NCBI GenBank assembly: GCA_004151065.3
Contig: NWUY0304983204.1
Span: 1 to 10,196 of the forward strand
Length of the DNA: 10,196 nucleotides
From: Larix sibirica
Taxonomy: Eukaryota; Streptophyta; Pinopsida; Pinales; Pinaceae
Reading direction: 5' to 3'
The translations under genes were made by a program, and so were the position numbers. A model generated the notes under the pieces. That model had not been told where the DNA came from. It saw only the letters and a list, made by a program, of their open reading frames with translations, and made no database searches. Below are positions 1-10,196 of the stretch, one piece after another (position 1 is the first letter of the stretch; each line of letters begins with the position of its first letter).

Positions 1-228
1 AGGTATGTTTTGATCTCTTATAAGGTGATAAAGATCACCCCACTTATACTCAAGAGCTATCCCCATGGTAGATTTGGTATCTTCGAACTGCACCTCCAAG
101 GTTGTCTCTGGGATAATTTCTACATCAGAGTCTGAATCCACCACCCTGGCATTACGCTTGGAACTCCTTTTGGATGTATATGAATCCCGTGACAAAAAAA
201 CAACATCATTTGATTGCACGGGCTCCAT
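1..228 (-). CDS. Unidentified protein, N-terminal 76 residues (runs off the left edge)
   Basis: The minus strand is open from the ATG at 228-226 to the window edge, with no stop in 76 codons. An in-frame TAA lies seven codons upstream, so this is the first Met of the frame. I do not recognise the family. Visible traits: a short hydrophobic run VVFLS (residues 9-13), a Ser/Lys/Arg-rich patch KRSSKRNAR (20-28) that resembles a nuclear localisation signal, then DSDSDVEIIPE (31-41). The last is acidic residues followed by V-E-I-I, the classic form of a SUMO-interaction motif. The following residues are mixed and look like the start of a folded part (EYKWGDLYHLIRDQN, 60-74). The composition reads as real protein rather than chance translation. 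A nuclear protein that binds SUMO is an inference; a transposase N-terminus is the main alternative. The coding frame is fairly sure, the function is not known. Confidence 0.6.
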   Translation of the reverse strand, partial: MEPVQSNDVVFLSRDSYTSKRSSKRNARVVDSDSDVEIIPETTLEVQFEDTKSTMGIALEYKWGDLYHLIRDQNIP

Positions 229-255
229 TGATAGCACCACTAAGCATATTTATAT

Positions 256-693
256 CTAAAAGAATAATTACATGAAGAAATGAATAATTGATCATGCTAT
301 TTTCTAATAAAACATTTTTTATTCTTCTTCGACTAAATCTACTAGTTATAACTAACCGTGAACAGATGACCAATACTAGCATCAAGTCCATAATACTATT
401 CTCAACAAAACCGACTATGAGACAAAGTTGTAAATGAGAACTTAAACGCCTATCTAATATGCATATATTTGTTGAAAAATAGATGAGTTAAGTTTAGCAT
501 CCGCATTGAGCAAATGACCATATTGAAGACCAAGTAGAAAGGATTCGGGTCGCTCAATGCCTCCCCTGGTTGCAAAGGAAGGTTAAGCACCAAAATCCAA
601 CCATTTACGCCAATTGTACTCATCAATATTAGGGATTCACGTATAATTCAAGCGCTCACAAAGGAAAAGGGAATCTAGCTAGGGTTTACTTAC
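256..693 (-). other. Candidate 5'UTR intron of the left-edge gene
   Basis: Read on the minus strand, a good donor GTAAGT lies at 693-688 and a pyrimidine-rich acceptor ending TTCTTTTAG lies at 264-256, 28 bases before the ATG of the left-edge gene. The stretch between them is AT-rich and has no long open frame. Exon 1 would then be non-coding and would contain most of the AAACCCTA boxes. This rests only on splice-site consensus and position; no transcript evidence is visible. Confidence 0.3.
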
Positions 694-1034
694 AAATCTT
701 CGATCGAAACCTTGTTTGGGAAAACTCCACCAGCTAGGGTTTAGATTCGCACTAAGCAAACAAACTTCGTTCAAGAATGGGTATAATAAACACATTTGTA
801 CTAGTAAAAAACTAGTGATCAAAGAGTCTTGTGATCAACGAAACACATAGATTTCATGGCCTCAACTAGGGTTTGAAGTTGTCTTCCCAAAACAATACTC
901 ATTTAGAGTCCAGTGCCTAGGGTTAACACTGTGTGTAAGAAGAAAAGAGTACAAGCTAGGGTTCATGCCCTTCTTCTCAAACTGATGAAAAAAAAAGGGG
1001 TTATATGGCTCAAAAGCACAATAACTAGGGCTTT
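680..1034 (-). promoter_or_regulatory. Cluster of six telobox-like sequences
   Basis: TAGGGTTT occurs at 680-687, 735-742 and 867-874. Close variants are TAGGGTTA at 918-925, TAGGGTTC at 957-964 and TAGGGCTTT at 1026-1034. Each is preceded by C or CC (GCTAGGG or ACTAGGG). On the minus strand they read AAACCCTA, the telobox found in promoters and 5'UTRs of many plant growth and translation genes, and recognised by telomere-repeat-binding (TRB-type) proteins. They lie 450-800 bases upstream of the left-edge gene in its own direction, so they fit its promoter or 5'UTR. They are not tandem, so an interstitial telomere tract is less likely. Confidence 0.5.
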
Positions 1035-1439
1035 AATGTAATGGATAATCATATTCTCCTCCTAACTTTGTTAACACCAATCAAATGTAGCCAAATGTAA
1101 CCAAAAAAAGTACCAGATAAGGACAAAAATTCCACCTACCTGGACGTATGATGAGCACACTGACGAGCTGATAGATTTCTAGTCCAAGTGGCGCGGGTAA
1201 AGACGTTTAATCAAATGATGAAGATGCTTCAACGGGGTTTTCTTTAAATACAAGAATCTCCTCGAATATATACAATGTCTAGAACCTAAAACGTGCACAA
1301 CTCAATCAACAGGTTCAACAACTAAGAGCTCTTTACAAGCAATGTGTGTTATCAATGACTTTACACTTAGAAAGAAATGTGTTTAAAGGCCCAAAGACAA
1401 ACAAAAGGGGATAAATTATTTTTTGCTTTTCGCAATTAT
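1035..1439. other. AT-rich spacer without a recognised gene
   Basis: No plausible coding frame is visible on either strand. A TATATATT at 1272-1265 on the minus strand could be a TATA box for the left-edge gene, which would put transcription start near 1235. That is only a possible reading. Confidence 0.3.
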
Positions 1440-2030
1440 AACCAATTCTACATCGATACGTTTCGGAGGTACAATGCGGTGTTCACCAATGCATTCGACA
1501 ACCAAAACCAATTCTACACCGATGTATTCGGTGCCTAAACCAATCTTATGTTGATGAGATTTGGTCTACCTCGATGATGTCACATAATTTATTCGTGATG
1601 TGACGGGAATTGGGGAGTAAACTTCTTCAGAGCCGACCGTTTCAGGTCAAAAACATAAAAGACTCCGATGTGTTTCAAGCCCAAACTCAAAGGTCTAGCG
1701 AGACAGTATTATTTCACAAAAAAATCTAAGTTTGAAAAGTGATATTTTCGGTGTGAAACTCAAGACTCCCCCGAAACGGTTCGAAAGACTAACCATAACA
1801 CCAGCACTTTATTGTGATATTGGCAAGAGAAGGGGAAATGGTCTGATGTTTCGGCACATAATCAGAATTTGATTCGACCGTTTCACTATAGAAAAGGATT
1901 CTAGTCCGATGTTTTGCCGAAGAACCGAAATATGCTCCGACCGTTTCAACGCGACATGGAATTTTGATCCGACCGTTTCAGCACGAAACCAATAAATGTG
2001 CCAATGTTTCGCTGGATTTTTAGTAAGTCA
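1440..2030. repeat. Cluster of degenerate repeats on CCGACCGTTTCA / CCGATGTTTC
   Basis: The 12-mer CCGACCGTTTCA is present exactly at 1633-1644, 1937-1948 and 1969-1980, and as TCGACCGTTTCA at 1874-1885. Related forms are CCGATGTGTTTCA (1675-1687), CTGATGTTTCGG (near 1843-1854), CCGATGTTTTGCCG (1906-1919) and CCAATGTTTCG (near 2001-2011). CCGAAACGGTTCG at 1771-1783 carries the motif core in the opposite direction. At the left end, AACCAATTCTACA followed by TCGATACG or CCGATGTA starts at about 1440 and 1507, with a shorter copy near 1538. No steady period and no reading frame explains the pattern. It looks like an eroded tandem array, or the inner part of an unknown repeat element. Confidence 0.6.
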
Positions 2031-2213
2031 CCGAAACAATTTTAAACTCAAAATTTTTCTAAGTGTCAAATTTTTCTATAGATGACTAAGCTCCAAGTAA
2101 TCCTTTGGTGAAAGGGACAACTGAAAGCAAAATAAAGTTAAAGGTTAAGTTCAAACATAAGGAGGGGCCCTAATTTTGCACAAAATTGGGGAAAGGGCTT
2201 GCAACTGCAACAA
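2031..2213. other. Spacer between the repeat cluster and the gag relic
   Basis: Retrotransposon homology stops at about 2214. From here leftwards I see no protease or other coding signal. The sequence is AT-rich with a short G/C patch (GGAGGGGCCC near 2161). It may be the fusion point left by a deletion that removed the rest of the element. Confidence 0.35.
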
Positions 2214-3555
2214 TTGGTTGGAAAACTTACCTTCAAGCTCAATCATATTGGACTAATGCTTTGCCTCTCTATTATCCAAGGCTAAATAGATTTTAGGAAT
2301 ATCTTTGGCTACATACTCCATTGTACTTGCTTCTTAAATGTTGTGAATAGTCATCATTCTATGTACATTACGAGGACAATCTCTATACATATGATCTCCT
2401 TCACATCCCCAACACTTAAGTTGCTACCTTGTTCCTCTCTTGAGAGAGACTCTGCCATCCTGGGTACTTATTGAGTTGGATTGCTTTGTTGATATGAATT
2501 TGACTGGTTATTGAAGAATGGTATCTTGAATCTGTTTTTTCCTCTGATCTTGGTTATCTCTCTAAAAATTCCGTAAGTCAACATTTTATTTGCTTTGGTT
2601 ATACATGCATTTCACCTTTTGAAATTGACTCTTTAAGAGTCTCAGGTTCATCAAGATGAAGTCTATCTTTCTAAAATGAAGGTAATCCACTCAAAAATAT
2701 ATGTATTTTTACCTTCTCATCTTTAAGGAACCCAACATACCTAAGTAATTCCAAAAACTTGTTTTCATACTCTTCCATAGTCATGTTTCCGAGCTTGAGT
2801 TCAAAGAACTCCTCCATATTCTTCTCATAGTAATGTTCAAATACATACTTATGTTGGATATACTTCTTAAATTGCTTCCATGAGATATTCTTTTCATTGA
2901 TATGATTTACTTGGACAAGTTGATCCCACCAAATGGTATCCTTTCCCTGCAAATTGTAAATAGCAATTTTAGCTTCCATATTAGAGGAATAGTTATGTAA
3001 TTGAAGATACTTCCTTATCCCCAATAACCAAGCTTCATCATCTTCTTCCTTCTTATGCTCACCATCAAAAGTAGGTGGCTTAGTCTTCCTAAGCTCCCCT
3101 TGCAACTCTTTCCCCATATGTCTTTTTTTATGATGTTTATCTACATACATTTATGGGATGCTCCTTGATTTGTCATATGAGTAAGACCTTTTGGTTGCAT
3201 GAGGTAGTGAAGAATACTGTCTAGGACACCTCGTAGCACTCCTGGAATGTCTGGACCTTTCATGATATCTATTCCTTGAATATTCTTTATCTTCTTTCCC
3301 TTGGAATTAGGTTGATCCAACCTGCATTTGCCTCTGTAGTAAATTCAAGCTATGCATTAACTGGGTATTTAGCTGGTTTTGTTGCTCACGAGCCCTCAAA
3401 ATTCTTTCATTATCATCTCTATAACAATGTACTTCCATCCTCGATATTTTCATGGTTTCCACTATCTCTATTGGTTCAATATTAACTATGTGCCAATTAA
3501 ACTTAGTTTCCTCAATCCCCACACTGTTATTATGACCTCTGGCTTCTTCTTCCAT
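2214..3555 (-). pseudogene. gag: Ty3/gypsy retrotransposon gag polyprotein, decayed
   Basis: Gag coats the retrotransposon RNA in virus-like particles. One minus-strand frame runs from the Met at 3555 to about 2602. It holds a Gln-rich N-terminal coiled segment (EQQNQLNTQL), then the conserved retrotransposon gag domain (KPPTFDGEHKKEEDDEAWLLG, ISWKQFKKYIQHKY, MEEFFELKLGNMTMEEYE, FLSGLPSF). In-frame stops lie at 3309-3307, 3153-3151 and 2673-2671. A frameshift near 2610 moves the reading to KCMYNQSK, and further shifts follow. A CCHC zinc knuckle (CWGCEGDHMYRDC) lies at 2414-2376. After it, IHNI-stop-EASTMEYVAKDIPKIY and a second stop (2255-2253) lead to IELEGKFSNQ at about 2214, where the protease should begin. 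Homology ends there. The element cannot make a working Gag. Confidence 0.9.
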
Positions 3556-5794
3556 ACTGTATGGAAGTTCCCCTTTTCCCCTGTTACTTATTTAGATATG
3601 TTATATACCGTGTTTAATGCAAACATGCAACCTGTAACATGTATCTGCATGTGATCATACATCAAATTTGTCACCTGAACTTTATTTCTTAAAATTAAAT
3701 AAAAATTACATACATATACAAGATCTTTGGAAATTATTAATTTGACAATTCTGTCAAATTATAGCCACATGCCCTTTTTGTCCAATTTTATGAGAGGATA
3801 TAATATATCGATTTCTGATCTAACTACTATTATTTATCCTCACTAATACTCTTTCCAATGACTGTATCCAATCTCATTTATGTGCTCGCCAAAATTATAG
3901 CTCCAAATTTTGCAATTTTACCCAATTTTGCACTATTTATGTAGCTGCACTTCATCTCAGGGACCAACTTTGGAGACTTGTAGAAAAAAATCTATGAATA
4001 ACTGGAATTTTTTTATACTGGGAAATGATACACCATAAGATTTTGAATGCTTGGACATCTTTATATATATGATATGATGCACCACCCAGTTTGTATTAAA
4101 TTACGAAATTGTCAACTTTTAACTTTTGCATTCTTCCAGACTTGGAATTTTTAGCCAAAATTGCTATCTCCCAAACCAAGCATTTCTAGAAAAAAATCCT
4201 CTAACCAAAGTTGTTCGTCTTGATGAGTAGGTAACATGTTGAGTTCATACATTTTTTTAGTTTTGACATCTGTGGTCACTTTTACCTCCTCCAAATTTTA
4301 CAAAATCGCACCAAATGGATTTTGGCCTTCTTTTACACCTAGGCTCCAAGCCTTTTGGAATTTGGACAAAACACACCAATTTTATTTGCATTCATGAACT
4401 ATGACTACACCATAACAAATCCGGCCCCAATAGAGTCCCCATCTAGTCATCAATTACGCACCTTAAAAAATCACTAATTCACCATTTTTGAAAAACTAGT
4501 GCATAATGGGCCCATTCCCCTCACTAGAAATTATAGCCTTCCTTAATGAAGTTGAAATGCCACTGGCTTCATCGAATTTTGAGCTAAACTACTCCTATTA
4601 TGGCCAAAACAATTTTTTAGCTCTAGACCTTTTTTTAAATACTTTTTCTAATTTTTGCTAATGTGGCAGGATGTTGATGTGGTGTGACACATGTCTATTG
4701 AGGTGGTATTGGGATCCAATATGTCATTCCCTAATGTGGCCATTTCATTCTCCGCCAGCCTCCATGTCACCTTACTCTACTTGACAATCCCTTCTTCCTT
4801 TATTTTCCTTGCACACTTCTTGAGAATGATGTCACTGGGGGGGTCCACCTATACACATGGTGACTTGTCGTTCATTTCGAGAGGAAGGGAATCCCTTATA
4901 TGCCAAGCACCTTTCGACTCGAAATAATTCTCTACTGTAGATCTAGGATGATTAACCATCTTCCGATTTTTCGAATGCAAAGGCACCCTTTAATCTCCGA
5001 ACATCTTCTGGCTTGGAATGATCCTCCATCATAGATCTTGGACAAACAACTACTGTTAGATATGATTGATGATCACTTTTGGAAACCATTTACTTCTTAT
5101 TGAAACCATTTCTTTGCCTTAAAAAAGCACTCATCGCCCTTCCCAAACCGTTTGGTTTATTTCTCCGAACATGGTCCCCATCGGACACATGGTAGCTTCT
5201 TGTTCATTTCGGGAGCAAGGGTCCAAGTTAACCATTGATCACTTTGCATCCTGAAATGAATGTGGATCATTGATCACGAATGATCCATAACCATCCAATT
5301 TTTCAGACCCACAACCCATAATTAACCTTCGATCACTTTGGCACTCGAAATCTTCCAGAGTCGCAGATCTGTGCCATCTCTCCATCATTAAATCTACTAG
5401 CTACCAACTATAGACTCTGATAAGTGGTTTGTAATACAAATTCTACACTCTCAAAATATTTTACCACTGACGGAAACCACGCTTTCAAAATTATTCCATA
5501 GATTTATTTCCTACACATTTTCCTGGTGAAATTTCGATCCATTTTCATCAACTTCACTATATAATCATCAGAACTTGGCCTTTTAACCATTCCAAATTAA
5601 TACACTCATTTCCTTGACAATTTGTCAAACATGGAACCCATTCATAGCATTATTCTCAAAATTTTCCATTGAAGCATTTTGTCAAACATTTAGCTGACAT
5701 AATACAGTTCTGTCAAATAACTGGAATTTTCTATACATATAACTTCTCCTCTAACAAACTGATTTTTGCTCCAATGGTCCCAGTGTTGCAATTT
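3556..5794 (-). other. Long non-coding leader of the retrotransposon
   Basis: About 2.2 kb of AT-rich sequence separates the primer binding site from the first gag Met; neither strand has a convincing frame. It carries several internal echoes. A hairpin with perfect 9-base arms AATTTGACA / TGTCAAATT lies at 3739-3760, and a similar shorter one, TTGACA / TGTCAA, at 5614-5628. The 15-mer AATAACTGGAATTTT occurs at 3997-4011 and 5716-5730. A roughly 47-base stretch at 4843-4889 recurs imperfectly at 5174-5221. TTAACC-N4-ATCACTTT followed by a gap and GAAAT occurs near 5228-5257 and 5322-5350. Such a leader may hold packaging signals, but nothing here proves it. Confidence 0.5.
4843..5350. repeat. 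Imperfect direct repeats in the leader
   Basis: The segment at 4843-4889 (with CACATGGTGACTTGTCGTTC) matches 5174-5221 (with CACATGGTAGCTTCTTGTTC) at an offset of about 331 bases. Both contain TTCATTTCG and end in AAGGG. A shorter unit, GATCACTTTG with a nearby GAAAT, is seen at 5237-5257 and 5331-5350, with a weaker copy at 4908-4925. These look like old local duplications. Confidence 0.55.
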
Positions 5795-5809
5795 GGAGCT
5801 CTAATACCA
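5795..5809 (-). promoter_or_regulatory. Retrotransposon primer binding site (initiator tRNA-Met type)
   Basis: On the minus strand the sequence is TGGTATTAGAGCTCC. It differs by one C-to-T change from TGGTATCAGAGC, the plant initiator-Met-tRNA primer site used by many plant LTR retrotransposons to start minus-strand DNA synthesis. It sits three bases (GAG) after the LTR end TTACA, the expected place. Confidence 0.85.
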
Positions 5810-5812
5810 CTC

Positions 5813-7121
5813 TGTAATGTACTTAGCCACCTCTGTAACACTGTTGAGGTGATGGGGTACTTGAATTTATCTTTTAAACCAATAAATCGGTTCTATCATT
5901 CAAATTCCATTGAGTTTCGATCATAATCATAGACTAGCAACGAAAGTAGCTAAGGCAACAATTAACTAATTAATCATTCAGAAAAACACATATGCATTTA
6001 TTTCCATGATTGAACTCATACAACCACCATGAAATTTATGCATCCATGCATGTCCGTACATGGCAATTTAAATAGACACATGATAGAATTATAAACAAGA
6101 AATTCAATCACATTAACACTCATCCTTAAGACAATTGTCCTCCAATCGACTGCAAGCGAAGAACGGTCCTCGTAGTCGTAGGCACACTATCAAGCCGTCT
6201 CTTTCTTTGATAGATGCCACCCCCGAGCTGAGACTATCAATCCACAAGGGGTGAACTACCATCTCTTCCTCCTCAATACACAACCATACTCATCTCAGAG
6301 CACTCATCACCCAAGGGAACCTATCCTCTACCCAAGTGGTGTGGGTAACCCCATCCATAACTGACCCCAACCCTCACTCATTCCCCATCAGCGTGCACAA
6401 CACCAAGGAGAGCACCCCCTTCTCTGCACTGCAGTCCCTCATGCTATCCGCTTCCCCTTTTGACGCTCTAGTACATGTCGGCTAGGAAGTCTCTATGACA
6501 AGGCTCCAGGTATGTCACACTGCATGCCAAGTTCCCTAATCCGTGGCACTAATTTATCGGGGTAGCTAAATTGTTGTTTTATCAGGGTGGGCTCGAGTGA
6601 TAAATTATAAAAACAAAACAATAGTCTTTCCTTAGCTTCCAACTAGAGCTACCATGGCATGGATGATCTCTCCTTGAATGCTGGAGTGAATGAATGAATT
6701 ATGACCCAATGATTTTCTAACAAGATATATACATGATTCTATCTTAACAAGTGTCTTTTCCAAAAGTGACCACTTCCCCCCTCTCAATCCCTTATTAAAA
6801 TAATTAATCCCATGCTTAATTAAAATGACACTTAAACTATGGTTAAGGAACTTTGGGTTAAAAAGGTCAATGAAGGATGAGGCATAGTTAAAGTCAACTA
6901 GGGTCATCACCCCTTAGCCCCTCTCACTTTCCCTACTTGTGGATTCATAGTCCCCATCTCTTCTTCATCCTTCTTCACTTGCCGCTGTCAAGAATTTTAT
7001 ATTAAAAAGTATATACAACATTTACAATATCCATGGTCTCCTAGATGATATAAGTATGGCATATAGCCTATGTTTCATTACATACATATTCACATATTGG
7101 AGTAAAAAACATGGTGTTACA
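5813..7121 (-). repeat. 5' long terminal repeat of the retrotransposon
   Basis: The minus strand begins TGTAACACCATG at 7121 and ends ACATTACA at 5813, giving the standard TG...CA ends and a primer site three bases further on. Length is about 1.3 kb. An AATAAA poly(A) signal lies at 6002-5997 on the minus strand, in the region expected for R/U5. A more GC-rich block lies at about 6130-6500. A second candidate end, GTGTTACA at 5841-5834, pairs perfectly with the other terminus (TGTAACAC), so the inner border may lie about 21 bases higher. Open frames in the LTR (for example 6632-6910 minus) have no recognised homology. The partner LTR is not in the window, so LTR identity and target-site duplication cannot be tested here. 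Confidence 0.7.
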
Positions 7122-7690
7122 AACATCCACCGATGTACAAAGATTAAAGGATAAAAATATGAAAACACACAAAGACACATTGAGATAGTTAGTGTACATT
7201 AGGTTTAGGGGAGAATCTAACTTATCTTAATACACATAAATATCCAATATCACTTCATAATAAGATGATTTAATATAATAAAACAAAACTAGTAAAATAC
7301 ATTTTTAAAGATACAATTGCTGATTCACTTACCATGTCAATGTTAATAAATGGAAATAAGTTCGAATGATGCAAACCTTCCATGGGAGTCAATATAGGTT
7401 GCTATTGTTGTCTTTATTTAAATATAAAGGAAGACTTTGAAAAGAACGATAAGTGGGAAGCTATTAAAAATGTCTAACACTTAAATCAAACCAAGCTTCC
7501 AACTTCTTTTGAAACCGAGCGAAATGTGATGTCCATCTCTTGTCCACTAAGGCAGTGCTAAAAACACCAATCCAAGAAGAGCAGGATTGTTATGCTGGGA
7601 TGTTGGGTTGAACTCGCCACAAAACAATAAGGTTAATATTTTCCCCTTGAAACTTGAGAAAAGAAGAAAAGCTTGGACCGTCTATCGACG
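7122..7690. other. Intergenic region and distal promoter upstream of eL37
   Basis: No gene is seen. The first 400 bases are very AT-rich. A short near-palindrome, CCGTC-TATC-GACGG, lies at about 7678-7691, just before the telobox. The retrotransposon U3 end borders the region on the left. Confidence 0.4.
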
Positions 7691-7699
7691 GACCCTACT

Positions 7700-7722
7700 T
7701 AGGGTTTGAGTTCTTATAAATG
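7700..7722 (+). promoter_or_regulatory. Core promoter of eL37: telobox and TATA box
   Basis: TAGGGTTT (telobox, reverse of AAACCCTA) at 7700-7707 is followed by TATAAATG at 7715-7722. Teloboxes close to the start are a known feature of plant ribosomal protein and translation genes. Transcription would start about 30 bases after the TATA box, in or near the pyrimidine-rich CTTTCCTTTTCTT (7731-7743), which leaves a 5'UTR of about 50-60 bases. The ATG at 7721-7723 overlaps the TATA box and would be outside the transcript. Confidence 0.7.
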
Positions 7723-7795
7723 CAGAAACTCTTTCCTTTTCTTGGCATTTGGAGGAAGGTGAAGGGAGCGAGCGTAATCCTACGCCGTCGTGACA

Positions 7796-10196
<2,401 letters not shown>

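Larger units (their letters stand above)
2214..7121 (-). mobile_element. Truncated Ty3/gypsy-type LTR retrotransposon (5' LTR, PBS, leader, gag)
   Basis: Read on the minus strand the order is LTR (7121-5813), primer binding site (5809-5795), non-coding leader, then gag (3555-2214), all in the order and direction expected for one element. The protease, reverse transcriptase, RNase H and integrase genes and the 3' LTR are not in the window. Either the 3' part was lost by deletion, or the element was a gag-only non-autonomous form whose other LTR is lost or beyond the edge. That the LTR and the gag belong to one insertion is inferred from direction and order; a nested insertion in the leader cannot be excluded. 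Confidence 0.7.

Noticed and set aside
65-259. Plus-strand open frame of 64 codons
   Set aside because: It is antisense to the more protein-like 76-codon minus-strand frame and has no recognised homology.
680-1034. Interstitial telomere tract
   Set aside because: The TAGGGTTT copies are separated by 37-133 bases of unrelated sequence and are not tandem.
3276-3654. Two plus-strand open frames of 69 and 91 codons
   Set aside because: They are antisense shadows of the retrotransposon gag N-terminus and the region just before it.
4691-4927. Plus-strand open frame of 78 codons
   Set aside because: It lies in the non-coding leader of a minus-strand element, ends in repeat sequence and resembles no family.
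5669-5926. Plus-strand open frame of 85 codons
   Set aside because: It crosses the primer site and LTR border on the antisense strand, so it cannot be a natural gene of the element.
6632-6910. Minus-strand open frame of 92 codons in the LTR
   Set aside because: No recognised homology; LTRs of this length carry such frames by chance.

Overview
The window looks like nuclear DNA of a land plant, most likely a seed plant with a large, transposon-rich genome. Three things point there. The gene for cytosolic ribosomal protein eL37 is of plant type and is split by spliceosomal introns. A decayed plant-type Ty3/gypsy gag and an LTR with an initiator-tRNA-Met primer site fill the centre. Teloboxes of the plant TAGGGTTT type are present. 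Long introns and very AT-rich spacers would suit a gymnosperm or another large genome, but that is inference.

Layout, left to right. Positions 1-228 (minus strand) hold the first 76 codons of an open gene that runs off the left edge. It has a basic patch and an acidic SUMO-interaction-like motif. Upstream of it (256-1035) lie a candidate 5'UTR intron and a cluster of six telobox-like sequences, which read AAACCCTA in the gene's own direction. Positions 1440-2030 hold a cluster of degenerate repeats built on CCGACCGTTTCA and CCGATGTTTC. Positions 2214-7121 are the 5' part of one minus-strand LTR retrotransposon: a 5' LTR (5813-7121), a primer binding site (5795-5809), a very long untranslated leader (3556-5794) and a gag pseudogene (2214-3555) with several stops and frameshifts. 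No protease, reverse transcriptase or integrase follows gag, and no second LTR is seen in the window.

From about 7500 to the right edge is the plus-strand eL37 gene. It has a telobox next to a TATA box, a first coding exon that holds only the ATG, a first intron with about seven imperfect 60-bp tandem repeats, and a second exon ending in the Tyr codon after the zinc finger. The third exon is not found, so intron 2 must run past the right edge (at least 1.5 kb) if the gene is intact.

The likely working genes are the two at the edges. The retrotransposon between them is dead, and its U3 end lies about 600 bp from the eL37 TATA box. I found no evidence of a new multi-gene system. The most unusual items are the intron tandem array, the CCGACCGTTTCA cluster, the telobox cluster and the unidentified edge gene.
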